This document shows positions 23,831-34,410 of a stretch of DNA of 64,000 nucleotides, piece by piece (positions within the stretch are counted from its first letter, which is position 1; each line of letters begins with the position of its first letter). This DNA is from Poa pratensis (taxonomy: Eukaryota; Streptophyta; Magnoliopsida; Poales; Poaceae). The position numbers were made by a program, and so were the translations under genes. The stretch covers positions 136,428,542-136,492,541 of the forward strand of contig CAMZMU010000041.1 in assembly GCA_947311845.1 (NCBI GenBank). The letters run 5' to 3'. Below the pieces are notes generated by a model that did not search any database, was not told the DNA's origin, and saw only the letters and a list, made by a program, of their open reading frames with translations.

Positions 23831-24346
23831 TGTCGGGGGAATACTTTCTGGATTAACCCACGGCCCAGTGCGATTTAACTTACTCGCACGGATGAAGGCC
23901 CACTTGGGAACAAGCCCAATATTGAACCGCCATAAGGAGAAAGATCTAGAAGACAACTCCCGGAGGACGTGAAGACCAAGTAGTCTCCGAGTAGGCCTCT
24001 GTGGATGTATTCCTTATGGGGAAGTTTCCTTTTGTAACCTAGCGAGCCTCTGTGTATATAAAGAGGACTCGCAGGACTTAGAGCGGGTTAAGCTATCAAG
24101 CCCCAAACCCTAGCTTATACGGCGAGTACCAGATCGGATCGCCTCCATTGTAACACCTCGATTATCATATCAATACCAATCTAGGGTAGGCAGGAAGTAG
24201 GTCTTTTACCTCATATTGAGGGGGCCGAACCTGGGTAAATCTGTGTTGATCTTTGTTCCCGCGATCCCAAGCTCAGAGATGCTTGACTCGCGTAATCCCA
24301 CACCTACGAAGTCATCTATGACACCTAACGTGACAAACCCACGACA
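23831..24346 (+). repeat. 3' LTR of the gypsy element (516 bp)
   Basis: Same length and termini as 1,306-1,821. It differs at five sites by transitions; three of the five are in CpG context. Confidence 0.93.
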
Positions 24347-24684
24347 ACGGGGTGGGGTGGCGCGGGGTGGATCGGGAGGCGGCGGCGTGGGGAGGGAAAT
24401 GGGGGAGAAAGAGGATCCACGCGCGCCTGTGTGCCCTAAGTGGCGGCCCCACATTACCGCTGGCGGACGGCCTCCAATGCCCGCCAGCAGTAAGTTTTTT
24501 TTATTTTATTTTGTTTGTTATTTTCTTTTCTGTTTTTCTTATTACTCAATATTTTCAAACACAATTGCGCATCTCAAAATACATTTAAAATACTTGAGTG
24601 CATTTACATAAATATTTCATATACATCATGGTTCAAAACATGTCAAATACAAATTTAAAATAACACACATCTCGCTCTTTTCTC
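24347..24684. other. CACTA interior between transposase 3' end and the retrotransposon insertion
   Basis: GC-rich to about 24,440, then the paired motif at 24,451-24,492, then AT-rich sequence leading to the transposase stop codon. A short open frame here is fused with LTR sequence and is not a gene. Confidence 0.5.
24451..24492. repeat. Internal copy of the CACTA subterminal motif pair
   Basis: TTACCGCTGGCGGAC and, about 12 bp on, the inverted form GCCCGCCAGCAGTAA. The same inverted pair is repeated many times at 28,355-28,705 near the element terminus. Confidence 0.75.
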
Positions 24685-27640
24685 TTAGCGTTTGCCCATC
24701 TTCTTCTTGCCTTTTTTTGTCGCAGTTGCATAATTTAGCCCCACATTATGACTTGTTCTTTTCCATGTAATACCTCTCGTGGGTAGTGTGGTTCTGCTTC
24801 TTCTTAAGGTGTATGTCGTCTTATCATCATCTTCATCATCGTCAATATTATGGTCACCGAACTGGTCGAAGTCGTCCTCGTTGGCGATTCCATCCATTCC
24901 GATGATATTTCTTTTGCCTCTCCTCACGACCACACGGCTAGGCTTTGACGGGTCAGTTATGAAGAAGCATTGGGACACATGCTTAGCCAATACCCATGGC
25001 TCATTTTGTGTGGTGACGTTCGTGCTTGATGAAGTGCCGGCCTCGGGTAAAACCATGGTGGTGAAGTATAGGTCTTCTTTTCTAACAGTGGATAACCTAG
25101 CCCATCTCACGTGGAACACTGGCACCTTTTCTCCAGAGTAGTTAAGCTCCCAGATCTCCTTGATCCTTCCGTAGTATCTGAACTTCTTGTCACCGATGCA
25201 CTCTTCTGTGAGAAAGCCCTGAACGATGCTTCCATCCGGACGGGCCCTGTTATGAACGAATCCTTTTATGACCCCATTAATTCATCCTTTCGAACGCCAT
25301 CATGTTGTGGAGAAACAACGGTCCGAGATGGATGATATCATCCACGATGTGGACCAACAGATGCACGCAAATGTCAAAGAATGCGGGCGGGAAGTACATC
25401 TCAAGCTCGCATAGTATCACAACAATCTCTTCCTCTAGCCTTGAGAGTTGCTTTGCGGTGATTGACTTTCGAGAGATCACGTCAAAGAAGTTACAGAGGC
25501 CAAAAAGGGTGTCACAGACGTGCTTGTCCATTATCCCTCGGATCAAACTGGGAATATCTGTGTCATCCTCACGTGACAATCATGAGACTTCATACCGCTG
25601 AACTTTTTTTTCAGCTGGTCTAAGAATCTGCTTATCAGCCCCGAGTAACCCAAAGGCACTTTGACTCCTAGAAGGCACTTGAACAATTGTTCGATCTCCT
25701 TTGGACTAAGAGTGAAGCAAGAGGGGGGGGCAGTAATAGTCATTCTTCTTAACCCTTTTGGCATCGTGACCGTCTTTCTCCTCATCCGACTGGTCATCAT
25801 CCCCATTTTGGCGTCCCCCATGAAGCTCTTTCCGGATGTTCATATGTATCAGGTCCTGTCTTGCTTTCGGCCCATCTTTGGTCATGTCGGACATGTTGAG
25901 CACAGTGCCAAACAAACTCTCGAACACATTCTTCGTGACATGCATTAGATCAAGGCAATTTGGTGTACTGAAGATGGGCCAGTATGGCAAGTCCCAAAAC
26001 ACAGACCTCGTCTTCCATACACCATGGAACGGTTTTGGCGCCTTTCACTTCTTTCCCGGCTCAGGGCACTCTTCCCAACCATTCAGGAATTCATAAATTT
26101 CATCGCCGCTCCTCTTACGTGGAGTTTCTCGGAGCTCATTTTCACCGTTGAAAAGGTCTCCACGCCTCCTCCATGGGTCTTTATTGCGTAGCCACCTTCG
26201 ATGGCCTATGTAGATGGTTTTCAAAGAACCAGTTTTCTTAAGCTGGTGGAATGTCGGATCATCCATGTACTTGACGCATCCGTTATGTCCATGGCACACC
26301 TGGCCACTGACGTATCCGCAGCCGGGCAAATCGTGCACCGTACAGAGCAAGGCAGCTCTCATAGGGAAATATTGTTCTGCGACAGTGTCCCAAGTGGAGA
26401 CCCCTTCTAGCGCCCATAACGTGTCTAGCTCATATTTCAGTAGCTTCAGATACAGATTGATGTCGCCGCCTGGTTGTTTCGGTCCTTGAATTAACATGCT
26501 CATGTGTATGTACTTCCTTTTCATGCACAACCAGGGGGGAGGTTGTATATCCATACAAACAGGGGCCACGTGCTGTGTGTACTGCTCTGGTTGCCAAACG
26601 GATTGAGACCGTCGGTGCTCGCACCCAACCTGATGTTCCTTGGCTCATCTCCAAACTCTGGATCATGAGCGTCTAATGCTTTCCACTGGCTTGCATCCGA
26701 AGGGTGTGTCAGAATTATATTTTCACTACGCTCTGAATCTTTCAGCACTGCCGCCCTTCTTTCCGCGTGCCAGCGCATTCGTTTTGCTTCCTTACGGTAT
26801 GCAAAATATCGCTGCACGAGGAATGAGCGGAAAGTACCAGACAACTTTGCGAGGGGCTTTCTTCCCTATCTTGTATCGAGCAGCCTTGCACACTGGACAT
26901 TTGATCTTTTCCTCGTCCTCTTTCCGATAAATGTAGTACTCGTTGATGCACACATGGTACCTCTCATGCGGTAAATCAAAGGGGCACACTACTTTCTTGG
27001 CTTCGTCACAATTTTTAGGACACGTGTTGCCCTTCGGAAGGATACCGTGCAAGTATTCCAGATTAGCGTCTACGCTTTTATCGCTTTATTTGTGTCTTGT
27101 CTTCATCTGCAGAACATCAAGCGCTACTTTCAAGCGAGACTCTTCCGGATCGCAGCCTGGATACAACGGAGTATTTGAGTCTATCTTCAGTTGTGCCAGC
27201 TTAGATTGCGTGTTATTCGTCTTCTTTAGAAACAGTTCTTTTAAATGAGGGTCCCGCACGACTGAAGTTAGCGGTGTCCGCGTGTCCTCCTCTTCTGGTA
27301 CCACCTGTTCTTCATCACTGTCTTGTCCAACATGATCATGTTGGGGATCAGGCTCTTCGTCTTCTTGCCCCTCATCGTTATTGTGATCTTGCTGCCCTTC
27401 CTGATCATTTCCTGCCGCCGCACCATCATTTTCATCATCTTCATCATCTTCTATCCACCGAGTGTGGCCATCCATGAAACCACGCCTAAGCAAGTGAGTG
27501 AGCAAATCTCTGGTAAATGGGCTGATGCTGCACTCCAATTTGCATGTTCGACACGGACATTGTATGTCTTTGCATTTATTCCGCAACATGTCTTCCATCG
27601 CGTGTCTCAAGTAGGTATTCACGACACGTTCACTCATAAT
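24685..27640 (-). pseudogene. TNP2-type CACTA transposase, heavily mutated
   Basis: The minus strand starts near 27,640 (MSERVVNTYL) and ends at 24,685. The N-terminus has the transposon-associated region with CPCRTCK, then an acidic linker. Blocks typical of the TNP2/Transposase_21 family follow in several frames: the zinc-ribbon-like IKCPVCKAARY (about 26,880), PPWLCMKRKYIHMSMLIQGP (about 26,480-26,540), FWDLPYWPIF and LDLMHVTKNVFESLFG (about 25,900-26,000), SGMKSHDCHV (about 25,580), MYFPPAFFDICVHLLVH (about 25,350), and a C-terminal DUF4216-like block (about 24,900-25,130). Breaks: an in-frame TAA at 27,086, frame changes near 26,850, 26,550 and 26,030, and more up to 25,260; sequence between the last two blocks may be missing. 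It cannot encode active transposase. Confidence 0.85.
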
Positions 27641-27867
27641 AACCATTATCACCTGCACGTTGTAGAATCAAGACAATAATTAAGCACCATTTTATATTTT
27701 ATCGGGTTTCATGAACAATTCGCCATGACCTTCCTACAAATAGGACCTAAGGAGAGTGCCAAAAGTTGCCGAAACGGAAATGAATCAACATTCTGGCAGG
27801 TTATTGGCACCTCATTTTTAATTTCACACATCACAACACAAATTCATCCATCACAACACAATTTTCA

Positions 27868-28079
27868 CACATTCCAAGCCATTTCATCATTTCGCATGGA
27901 TACGAGCGCATTATCCGACCAAATTTTACAAGTATGCATTTTTATCAATAAAAGATCAACTTAATAAGTTAAACACATTCCAAGCCATTTCATCATTTCG
28001 CATGGATACGAGCGCATTATCCGACCAAATTTTACAAGTATGCATTTTTATCAATAAAAGATCAACTTAATAAGTTAAA
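27868..28079. repeat. Perfect 106-bp tandem duplication
   Basis: 27,868-27,973 is repeated without visible difference at 27,974-28,079 (each contains CGCATGGATACGAGCGCATT). It lies between the CACTA terminus and the transposase start, in the likely transposase promoter or leader. Confidence 0.93.
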
Positions 28080-28339
28080 CACACGTCAAAATAACCGCGG
28101 GAGTCGACCGGAGATGAAATCTAGATCTTGAGGTAGGAGTGATTTGAGTGGATTTTTTTTGTCAAAGTTGGATGTGGGAGAGAGATTTAGTGGGATCTAT
28201 CAACTAAATAAGTTTTTGTTGGCTAAAAGTGGTGAATTTGATGGGAGAAAGGAGCCACAAATGAGCAAAACTCGAGCTAGTGAGAGAAGCAAGTGTGAGG
28301 TGCAATAATGGAGGGTGGTGGTGGGTGGCCGCACTTATG

Positions 28340-28735
28340 CAACTTCCCAAGTTACCGCTGGCGGACATAATGCTGTGCCCGCCAGCGGTACTTACCTTTC
28401 CGCTGGCGGACGGTTTGGCATGCCCGCCAACGGTAGTTTGCTCGTTTCTGGGGCCCAGCTGAGCCAACTACCGCTGACGGGCACGCCAAACCGTCCGCCA
28501 GCGTTAAGTATAGTACCGCTGGCAAACAAGGTAGCCATCCGCCAGCGCTAGTTAGCCCGCCTGCTGAGGCCTGTGTGATACTACCGCTGGCGTACACTAC
28601 TGGCCGCCCGCCAGCGGTAGCTCAGGTACCAGTGGCAGGCACTGTAAACCGCCCGCCAGCGGTAATAGCGCTAGCAGACGCCCACGACCGTCTGCCAGCG
28701 GTAGCGTGGTGGCTATAAGCACATCCCTACTAGTG
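28340..28735 (-). repeat. CACTA terminal and subterminal repeat region
   Basis: About 14 copies of a motif close to TACCGCTGGCGG, in alternating orientation, fill 28,355-28,705. The terminus on the minus strand is CACTAGTAGGGATGTGC at 28,735. Clustered subterminal motifs are known transposase-binding sites in En/Spm-type elements; here that is inferred from arrangement. Confidence 0.88.
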
Positions 28736-28738
28736 TTG

Positions 28739-31700
28739 AGACCATCCCGATGAGTATCCCTGCTTACTTGCAGCTGTCCTCCACACCAGTCCGAGTTATC
28801 AGATGTGCACTAATCCCCTATTAAAAAATCAAAGTAATAATAATGATACCAAAATCAAAAGGAGAAGGAAAGATAATTCTAGGCTGATGGGAAAATGCAA
28901 AATGAATTTCTCGAGGATTGGACCTTTTGTCGAAGGTTGAAAAGTTTGCTTCCATTTCCGATGACAGTGCTATTTGCTAAATAGTACTACAGTTTACGAA
29001 AAACACTTCCAGCTCCCGACCTCCACTGCTCCCATTTTTTAAAAATCGAAAACTTTATTGTTCGTCCCAAATAATTCTCAAAGAAATCATACAAGTACAT
29101 ATATGGGTATTCTATGTACACACAAATTTTCGGAGAAATATCTTTTCATACTTGATCTGAACAAAAAAACAAATCTATCAAGTAAAATGAGTTTTTTTCA
29201 CCTTTTTAAGATCCATGATTTTGTGATTTTTGTGTAGCCTACAATATAATGTATTATTGAGCAAAACTATTGAGATATGTAGATAACATGTATATGCATC
29301 CACAATATTTGTTTTAGGCTTTTTGAAACTTTGAAATGTTTTTTTCGATTTTTTTTAATGGCAGGAGCACTTGTGCTCGGGAGCCAAAAGTCCCCTCTAT
29401 ACAATTTACTCTTTTTATGTAACTAATGGCCAACACCAAACAGGTAGAAATAGCGTATGTCTCAATTAATTGGATGAACAAGATAAAATACAACACGTTG
29501 CACTGAAAGAATTGTGAATGTTGGATGCTCGAATTACCAGATAATCAGATACGCAATTACAGGACACAATATTACGGTAGCTGGACAGCTACGACGGATA
29601 TCGTAAACTGGCCTTACAATGATTAGGAGTGAGTGAAGATTACAGCGCAGCGACGTGTGAATCCATGAAAAAATTAAGCATGTTCTATCGCACTTAGCTG
29701 TGATGCTCATTTTTGCTCAGCATTACTAGCACCAAAGCTGCGATTAGCCGTACTCCAGCTGCATCATCTGATGGGTTAACAGCTGCCTGAAATGTCCGAG
29801 CACAGAAAGTACGGATATACGGTATGTCCGAAAATGACAGTGTCGTCTATCATCAATCGCGACAGCGAGAGATCCATATGCGGGGAAGAGGAAACGCTCC
29901 ACATGTCTGAATGTCAGGGCAGCTTAATGATCTCAACGTCAGTGACTACTGACTGGATCCGGTGTTGATGGTGTGCAGCTACTTGGCCGGTTATGGAATG
30001 TGCTGGAGATCATTTGCAAAACCTTAGTGGCCAATAAGATTGTACCTTCATTCGTATAGACCTACACTTGGGAGTCGTTTGCTTGTACTCTGTTGAGCTT
30101 GAGAGTTCTTTAGCTGTCCTCTTTAAAAGTTCAACTTGGAGATGTTGAGCATATGTACAACAGCAACCAGTTGCGTAGTGACGTATTTGTAAGGTTGTAT
30201 GGTCGAAGCGGAAAATCCAGTTAATGTTAGCTGTACAACAGTTTATCCTGAATAGTGGCTGTCGACTGACTACTGAAAAAAAAAATCCCGCAAAAAGAAA
30301 AGACTACTGAATTCCTCTTTTTCCTTGAACACTAGTAGTGACTACTGAACGTTAATTTGCTACCATAAAATCTTTAACCTCAAAAGAGAATCCAGTGATG
30401 AAATTTAGTATCACTACACAATCAACTTTACATGGATAGCCGACCACTAGTTCTACCATTCTTCCTAACATACAAAATTTTGTGAACTCTTTGTATCTTA
30501 CCGATTGCAAATGCCCAAATGATCAGTCAATTCAGGCCACATCCGGATGGTATCTGGACCAAGCCAACCTTATCAGCTTACCTAGTCTTCTGCAATTGGT
30601 TAGAGCATCATAAACTTTTCAAGACAAAGAAACATACTGATCCGAAAAGGATGCGTGGACTCATTCATCAGTAAATCTGGTCTCTAATCAGTCTCTGCCG
30701 AAAGATCAAGAACCATCCATCAGATAAGTGATGCATCTAACAGTGACAGGAAAATATTGTACTTACCCTGCAAAAAAGTTAAGATTAGAGGAAGGATGGA
30801 CAGATAAACATGAGTCCTTCCACCCTACTCTAAATGCCAAAGCTCTTCGCTGGCGTTTCAAGAAGAAAAAAGAACCTACCTTGTATCTGGAGTAATGGGA
30901 GAAGATGCAACCAAAGCAATTTACAGAACTTTAGATCTTAATTTTCCCAAGGGCTGAGTATTTTGACTACACGCCGGTGATGTTAGCAATGCGTTGGATA
31001 ATTAACCCTAGTTAATCGATACGTAAACGACAAGCGGTTTTGATTTTCTTGTCCACATAAGGGTGGTTAGTATGACAAACGCAAGGTTTCTGACTAAGAC
31101 AATGTAGTGTCCTATACGGAAGTTTTCGTTAGAGAGGTAGTACAATTATTTGTCATTTTGGTGTCATTTTCTGAGTAAGAAACAAGAGGCAGGACAGTCC
31201 AAGAAATTCATTGGTGCTTTATTTACAAAGGGGGGAGTCGCATGAAACGTTACTACTGAACTTAAAGAAAATTTACTTCCTGTGAGGATTTCCATGGAAA
31301 CACTATGCACAGAGGTGGACTGATCTCGTCTCTTGCCATGGCATAAATAAAGTCGTTCTGAAATTCAGAATACCGATTCGGTTGGTGGATCATCAGAATA
31401 AATAGACAAACATCAAGGTTGGCCGAGATGCATTACAGTGACATGATTGACCTTCGGATTACGACATACAAAGGATTTTGAGCTGTTTAATTTTAGGTTT
31501 CCATAATAGGCCAAAAAATGCAGAGACAGTCCAAGAAATGGAAGAGTGAATTCACCATTCAGGCTTACGGACATGTGATCTGGAGCATGAGCATCTGCCA
31601 GTACAAAACAAATTCTTGGCAGTAATTCAGGCTCTGAACTAACTGAATGGCAATTCTAATCTGGTCTCTTGAGGAATGCTGTGAGTCAATTAATACTGGA

Positions 31701-32265
31701 GTGATAATCATCAACCTAATAGCAGGCACAAAATCATCGAGCAAACTTAGAAAACAAAATATGACATAGGTCATCTCACAGGAATTTAACCGTTCTTGCT
31801 GTAAAAAATGCCACATAGTACTGCTAACTCCAAATTTAAAACCGGGTCTGGTAATTGTACCACCCAATCACATCTCCTTCGATCATATCATTAGTTAAAC
31901 AATCTCCTACAATGACGAGCGACGGGGACGGGCAAGGCCACCGGGAAGTTTCCGCCGCTAAACCCCAACTCCGCATCTCCATTGCCCCTGCAAAACGAGC
32001 TCCAACCTCTGAAGCCAAAACCGCCATTAAACAATCCCATGCAGCGGTCAGCACATAGAACAAGTCCTCCTTGTTGTTTACACCCACCATGTGGCACGCC
32101 TCCACGCCGCGCCGGCCAAACCTCCCCTCCACTGGTCTCACTCCCTTTGATGGCTTCTTCTTGCACGTCAAGTTCAGACAACAAGTCGCCATTGATGCAG
32201 TAGCTAGCTAGTCTCGTGTACTACGGCAGCAGCAGCAAGAGGAAGGAACTGAGAGCGGATCGGAG
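28739..32265. other. Intergenic region left of the VAPYRIN-like gene
   Basis: No convincing gene. AT-rich and low-complexity around 29,030-29,350. That part shares words with 36,040-36,180 (for example TGTGTAGCCTACAATA against its diverged inverse), suggesting a worn dispersed repeat. Short minus-strand frames at 31,565-32,192 have no recognisable domain. The last 300 bp would hold the promoter of the gene at 32,266. Confidence 0.5.
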
Positions 32266-33936
32266 ATGGATCGGCTGGTGATACCGGAGCCGACGAACGA
32301 GGTGGTGGTGCGTGTGGAGCCGGGGAGGCCGGCAAGGGGGGAGCTGACGTTGCGGAACGCGATGCACACCATGCCCGTGGCGTTCAGGCTGCAGCCGGCC
32401 GTGAGGGGCCGCTTCGCCGTGCGCCCGCACACCGGGATCCTGGCGCCGCTCGCCTCGGTCACCGTCGAGGTGCTGTACCTGTCTTCCGTGGCGCCGGACG
32501 GGCCAGGGGCCGGAGGAGGAGGCGGCAACCGCGGGGAGGACGCGTTTCTTCTGCACAGCGTGGTGGCGCCCGGGGCCTCGGTCAGGGAGCCCGTGTCGGC
32601 GCTGGACTCCGTGAACCCGGAGTGGTTCTCCCCCAGGAAGAAGCAGGTGTTCGTCGACAGCGGCATCAGGGCGTCCTTCGTGGGCGCCGCGGTGACCGCG
32701 CGGCTGGTCGTGGCTGGCGCCGTGGAGGCGCTCCGGGAGGTGCTCGACCGCAGCGACCCCGAGTGGCGCGCCGCGGACGCCGCGGACGAGTCCGGGAACA
32801 CGCTTCTTGACCTCGCGGTGGGCCTCGGACGCGCTGACATCGTGCAGGTGCTCCTCGAGTATGGTGCCGACGCCGACAAGCCTAGCCGTGGCCGGACTCC
32901 CATTGAGATTGCCGCTGCATCTGGCGAGTGCCTCATCGCGGAGCTCCTCCTCGCCAACGGCGCCACTCCCGCCGGATCCGACGCGCTCCACGTCGCCGCC
33001 GCCGCGGGGCACAACGATGTCCTGAAGCTGCTTCTTGGGAAACCCGAGTCCTCTTCTCCCCGCTCATCTGCCTCCTCCGCGTCCTTCTCTGGCTCTTTCA
33101 CGTCCATAGACGCACCGGGCAGGGACGGCAAGAATCCTCTGCGGTTGGCAGCGGAGGGCGGACGCCGCGACGGGGTGAAGGCGCTCCTGGCGGCAGGCGC
33201 GAGGGCCGACGCGAGGTGCGGCACGGATGGTGGCACGGCCCTCCACGCCGCGGCGAGGCGAGGCGACGAGGCAGTCTCCCGCCTCATCCTGGCGTACGGC
33301 GCGGCCGGCACGGCTTCGGTGCGTGACGCGAAGGGGAAGACGGCCTACGAGGCCGCCGCCGAGGAGGGCCACAACGGGCGGATCATGGACTTCCTGGGCC
33401 TCGGCGAGGCGATCCTGTCCGCCGCGCGCAAGGGCGAGGCCCGGGCCGTCCGTCGTGCCGCCGACGGAGGCGCGTCCGTGGAAGGGCGTGACGCGCACGG
33501 GTGGACGCCGCTGATGCGCGCCGCGTTCAAAGGGCGGGCCGACACGGTGCGCGATCTCATCGAGCGTGGCGCCGACATCGAGGCGTCGGACGCCGAGGGA
33601 TACACGGCGCTGCACTGCGCCTCCGAGGCAGGACGCGCGGACGTGGTGGACATCCTCCTGAAGAGCGGGGCGAACGCCAGGGCCGCGACGGCGAAGGGGA
33701 AAACGGCAGCGGCATCGGCGGCGGTCGCTGGAAAGTCTAAGGTGGTGCGGCTGCTCGAGAAGGCTGGCGGCGTCGGGCGGAAGGGTGCCGGCGAGAAGGT
33801 GGTGCCGTTGGTGGCGAAGGGCGGGAGCATGGACAGGAAGCGGAGAGTGAGGAAGGGGAGCAGTGGAGCCATACGGTTCGGTGGCGGGAAAGAAGGGTAC
33901 GAAGCTGCCACGGTCACGGTGGGGTGGTCGCACTAG
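32266..33936 (+). CDS. VAPYRIN-like protein: MSP/VAP domain plus ankyrin repeats
   Basis: A single-exon 556-residue protein starting at ATG 32,266 (MDRLVIPEPTNEVVV) and ending at TAG 33,934. Residues about 1-145 form a major-sperm-protein/VAP-like domain (ELTLRNAMHTMPVAFRLQP, then APLASVTVEV). From about 165 to 520 there are roughly nine ankyrin repeats, several with clear TPL.AA or TALH.A helices (GWTPLMRAAFKGRADTV; GYTALHCASEAGRADVV). A basic Gly/Lys-rich tail follows. This architecture and length are those of VAPYRIN, which in other plants is needed for intracellular accommodation of arbuscular mycorrhizal fungi, and of its grass paralogues. Which member this is cannot be decided by eye. 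It should act as a cytosolic scaffold near membranes, with the MSP domain binding partner proteins. Coding GC is very high, as usual for intronless grass genes. Alternative: a general ankyrin/MSP protein with another role. Confidence 0.88.
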   Translation: MDRLVIPEPTNEVVVRVEPGRPARGELTLRNAMHTMPVAFRLQPAVRGRFAVRPHTGILAPLASVTVEVLYLSSVAPDGPGAGGGGGNRGEDAFLLHSVVAPGASVREPVSALDSVNPEWFSPRKKQVFVDSGIRASFVGAAVTARLVVAGAVEALREVLDRSDPEWRAADAADESGNTLLDLAVGLGRADIVQVLLEYGADADKPSRGRTPIEIAAASGECLIAELLLANGATPAGSDALHVAAAAGHNDVLKLLLGKPESSSPRSSASSASFSGSFTSIDAPGRDGKNPLRLAAEGGRRDGVKALLAAGARADARCGTDGGTALHAAARRGDEAVSRLILAYGAAGTASVRDAKGKTAYEAAAEEGHNGRIMDFLGLGEAILSAARKGEARAVRRAADGGASVEGRDAHGWTPLMRAAFKGRADTVRDLIERGADIEASDAEGYTALHCASEAGRADVVDILLKSGANARAATAKGKTAAASAAVAGKSKVVRLLEKAGGVGRKGAGEKVVPLVAKGGSMDRKRRVRKGSSGAIRFGGGKEGYEAATVTVGWSH

Positions 33937-34171
33937 CGTTTAACTTGGACTTGAGAAGAGCGTTTGGGGTTTTGGCTAAAAAAAAAATCCAGACGTGTTC
34001 ATTGGAATTTGTGATTAGTTTTGATGAGGTGGTATTTTTAAATTTATTCTGAGAAAGTGTAACATATGTTTTATTGTGATGCTCTAGTGTAATGTATACA
34101 CTATGTAAAAATGGATTCCCCGGGTTGTTCGAAGTTCTCACTACTATGAGTAATCACCGACAGCTTACCTA
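33937..34171. other. 3' flank of the VAPYRIN-like gene, start of a local repeat
   Basis: The likely 3' untranslated region. From about 34,050 the sequence (AATGTATACACT near 34,090) recurs in diverged form near 36,200, marking the first copy of a threefold local repeat. Confidence 0.55.
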
Positions 34172-34173
34172 TA

Positions 34174-34408
34174 CTGACTCCGTTTCTGAAAATAAGGAGT
34201 ATAGCTTTTTTTTTTCTCAAGTCAAACAATATAGTTTGATCAAATTTATATAAAAATTATGAATAATTATAATCTACATATACAAATATAGTTAATGACA
34301 TTGATTTGACATTTTAAAATTGATACGGTTTTTCAAAAGTTTCGTCAAACTTTGCATGATGTGACTTTTGACAAAATTTGAATGCCTTGTTTTGTGAAAC
34401 TGAGCGAG
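34174..34408. mobile_element. Stowaway-type MITE (235 bp)
   Basis: It is bounded by TA at 34,172-34,173 and 34,409-34,410. The left end CTGACTCCGTTTCTGAAAAT and the inverse of the right end CTCGCTCAGTTTCACAAAAC align over about 24 bp. The interior is AT-rich. Related copies of the flanking sequence at 36,310 and 36,592 lack the insert, an empty-site confirmation. Confidence 0.85.
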
Positions 34409-34410
34409 TA

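Larger units (their letters stand above)
1306..24346 (+). mobile_element. Ty3/gypsy (Tat-like) LTR retrotransposon, gag-protease only, with antisense gene; host of a nested LARD
   Basis: Two 516-bp LTRs (1,306-1,821 and 23,831-24,346) begin TGTCGGGGGAATAC and end CCCACGACA. A primer-site-like sequence follows the 5' LTR and a purine-rich tract (TTGGGGCTAA) precedes the 3' LTR. Without the 14-kb insert at 7,826-21,833 the element is about 9.0 kb. It encodes gag and a retropepsin-like domain on the plus strand, then an inverted-repeat array and a multi-exon gene on the minus strand. I see no reverse transcriptase, RNase H or integrase block. That makes it a non-autonomous element of the terminal-repeat-with-gag kind. 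Flanks are GCGGG (1,301-1,305) and ACGGG (24,347-24,351), a target duplication with one mismatch. The LTRs differ at 5 of 516 sites, all transitions. Confidence 0.88.
1..28735 (-). mobile_element. CACTA (En/Spm-type) DNA transposon, partial, interrupted by nested retrotransposons
   Basis: Read on the minus strand, the element begins at 28,735 with the terminal bases CACTAGTAGGGATGTGC, the CACTA hallmark. A dense set of short subterminal motifs (around GCTGGCGG) follows, then a decayed TNP2-type transposase (27,640-24,685). After removal of the retrotransposon at 1,306-24,346 the start of a second minus-strand gene follows (345 to the left edge). The other terminus is outside the window, so its length and 3-bp target duplication cannot be confirmed; the base triplet just outside the visible end is TTG (28,736-28,738). 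Transposase damage indicates a non-autonomous, old copy. A GC-rich stretch (about 900-1,305 continuing at 24,347-24,440) shows that both flanks of the retrotransposon belong to one element. Confidence 0.85.

Noticed and set aside
31565..32192. Minus-strand frames upstream of the VAPYRIN-like gene as a divergent gene
   Set aside because: Two overlapping frames without domain, splice logic or promoter signal.
32208..33311. 367-codon antisense frame opposite the VAPYRIN-like gene
   Set aside because: It mirrors the high GC3 of the real gene; the plus strand carries recognisable MSP and ankyrin motifs.
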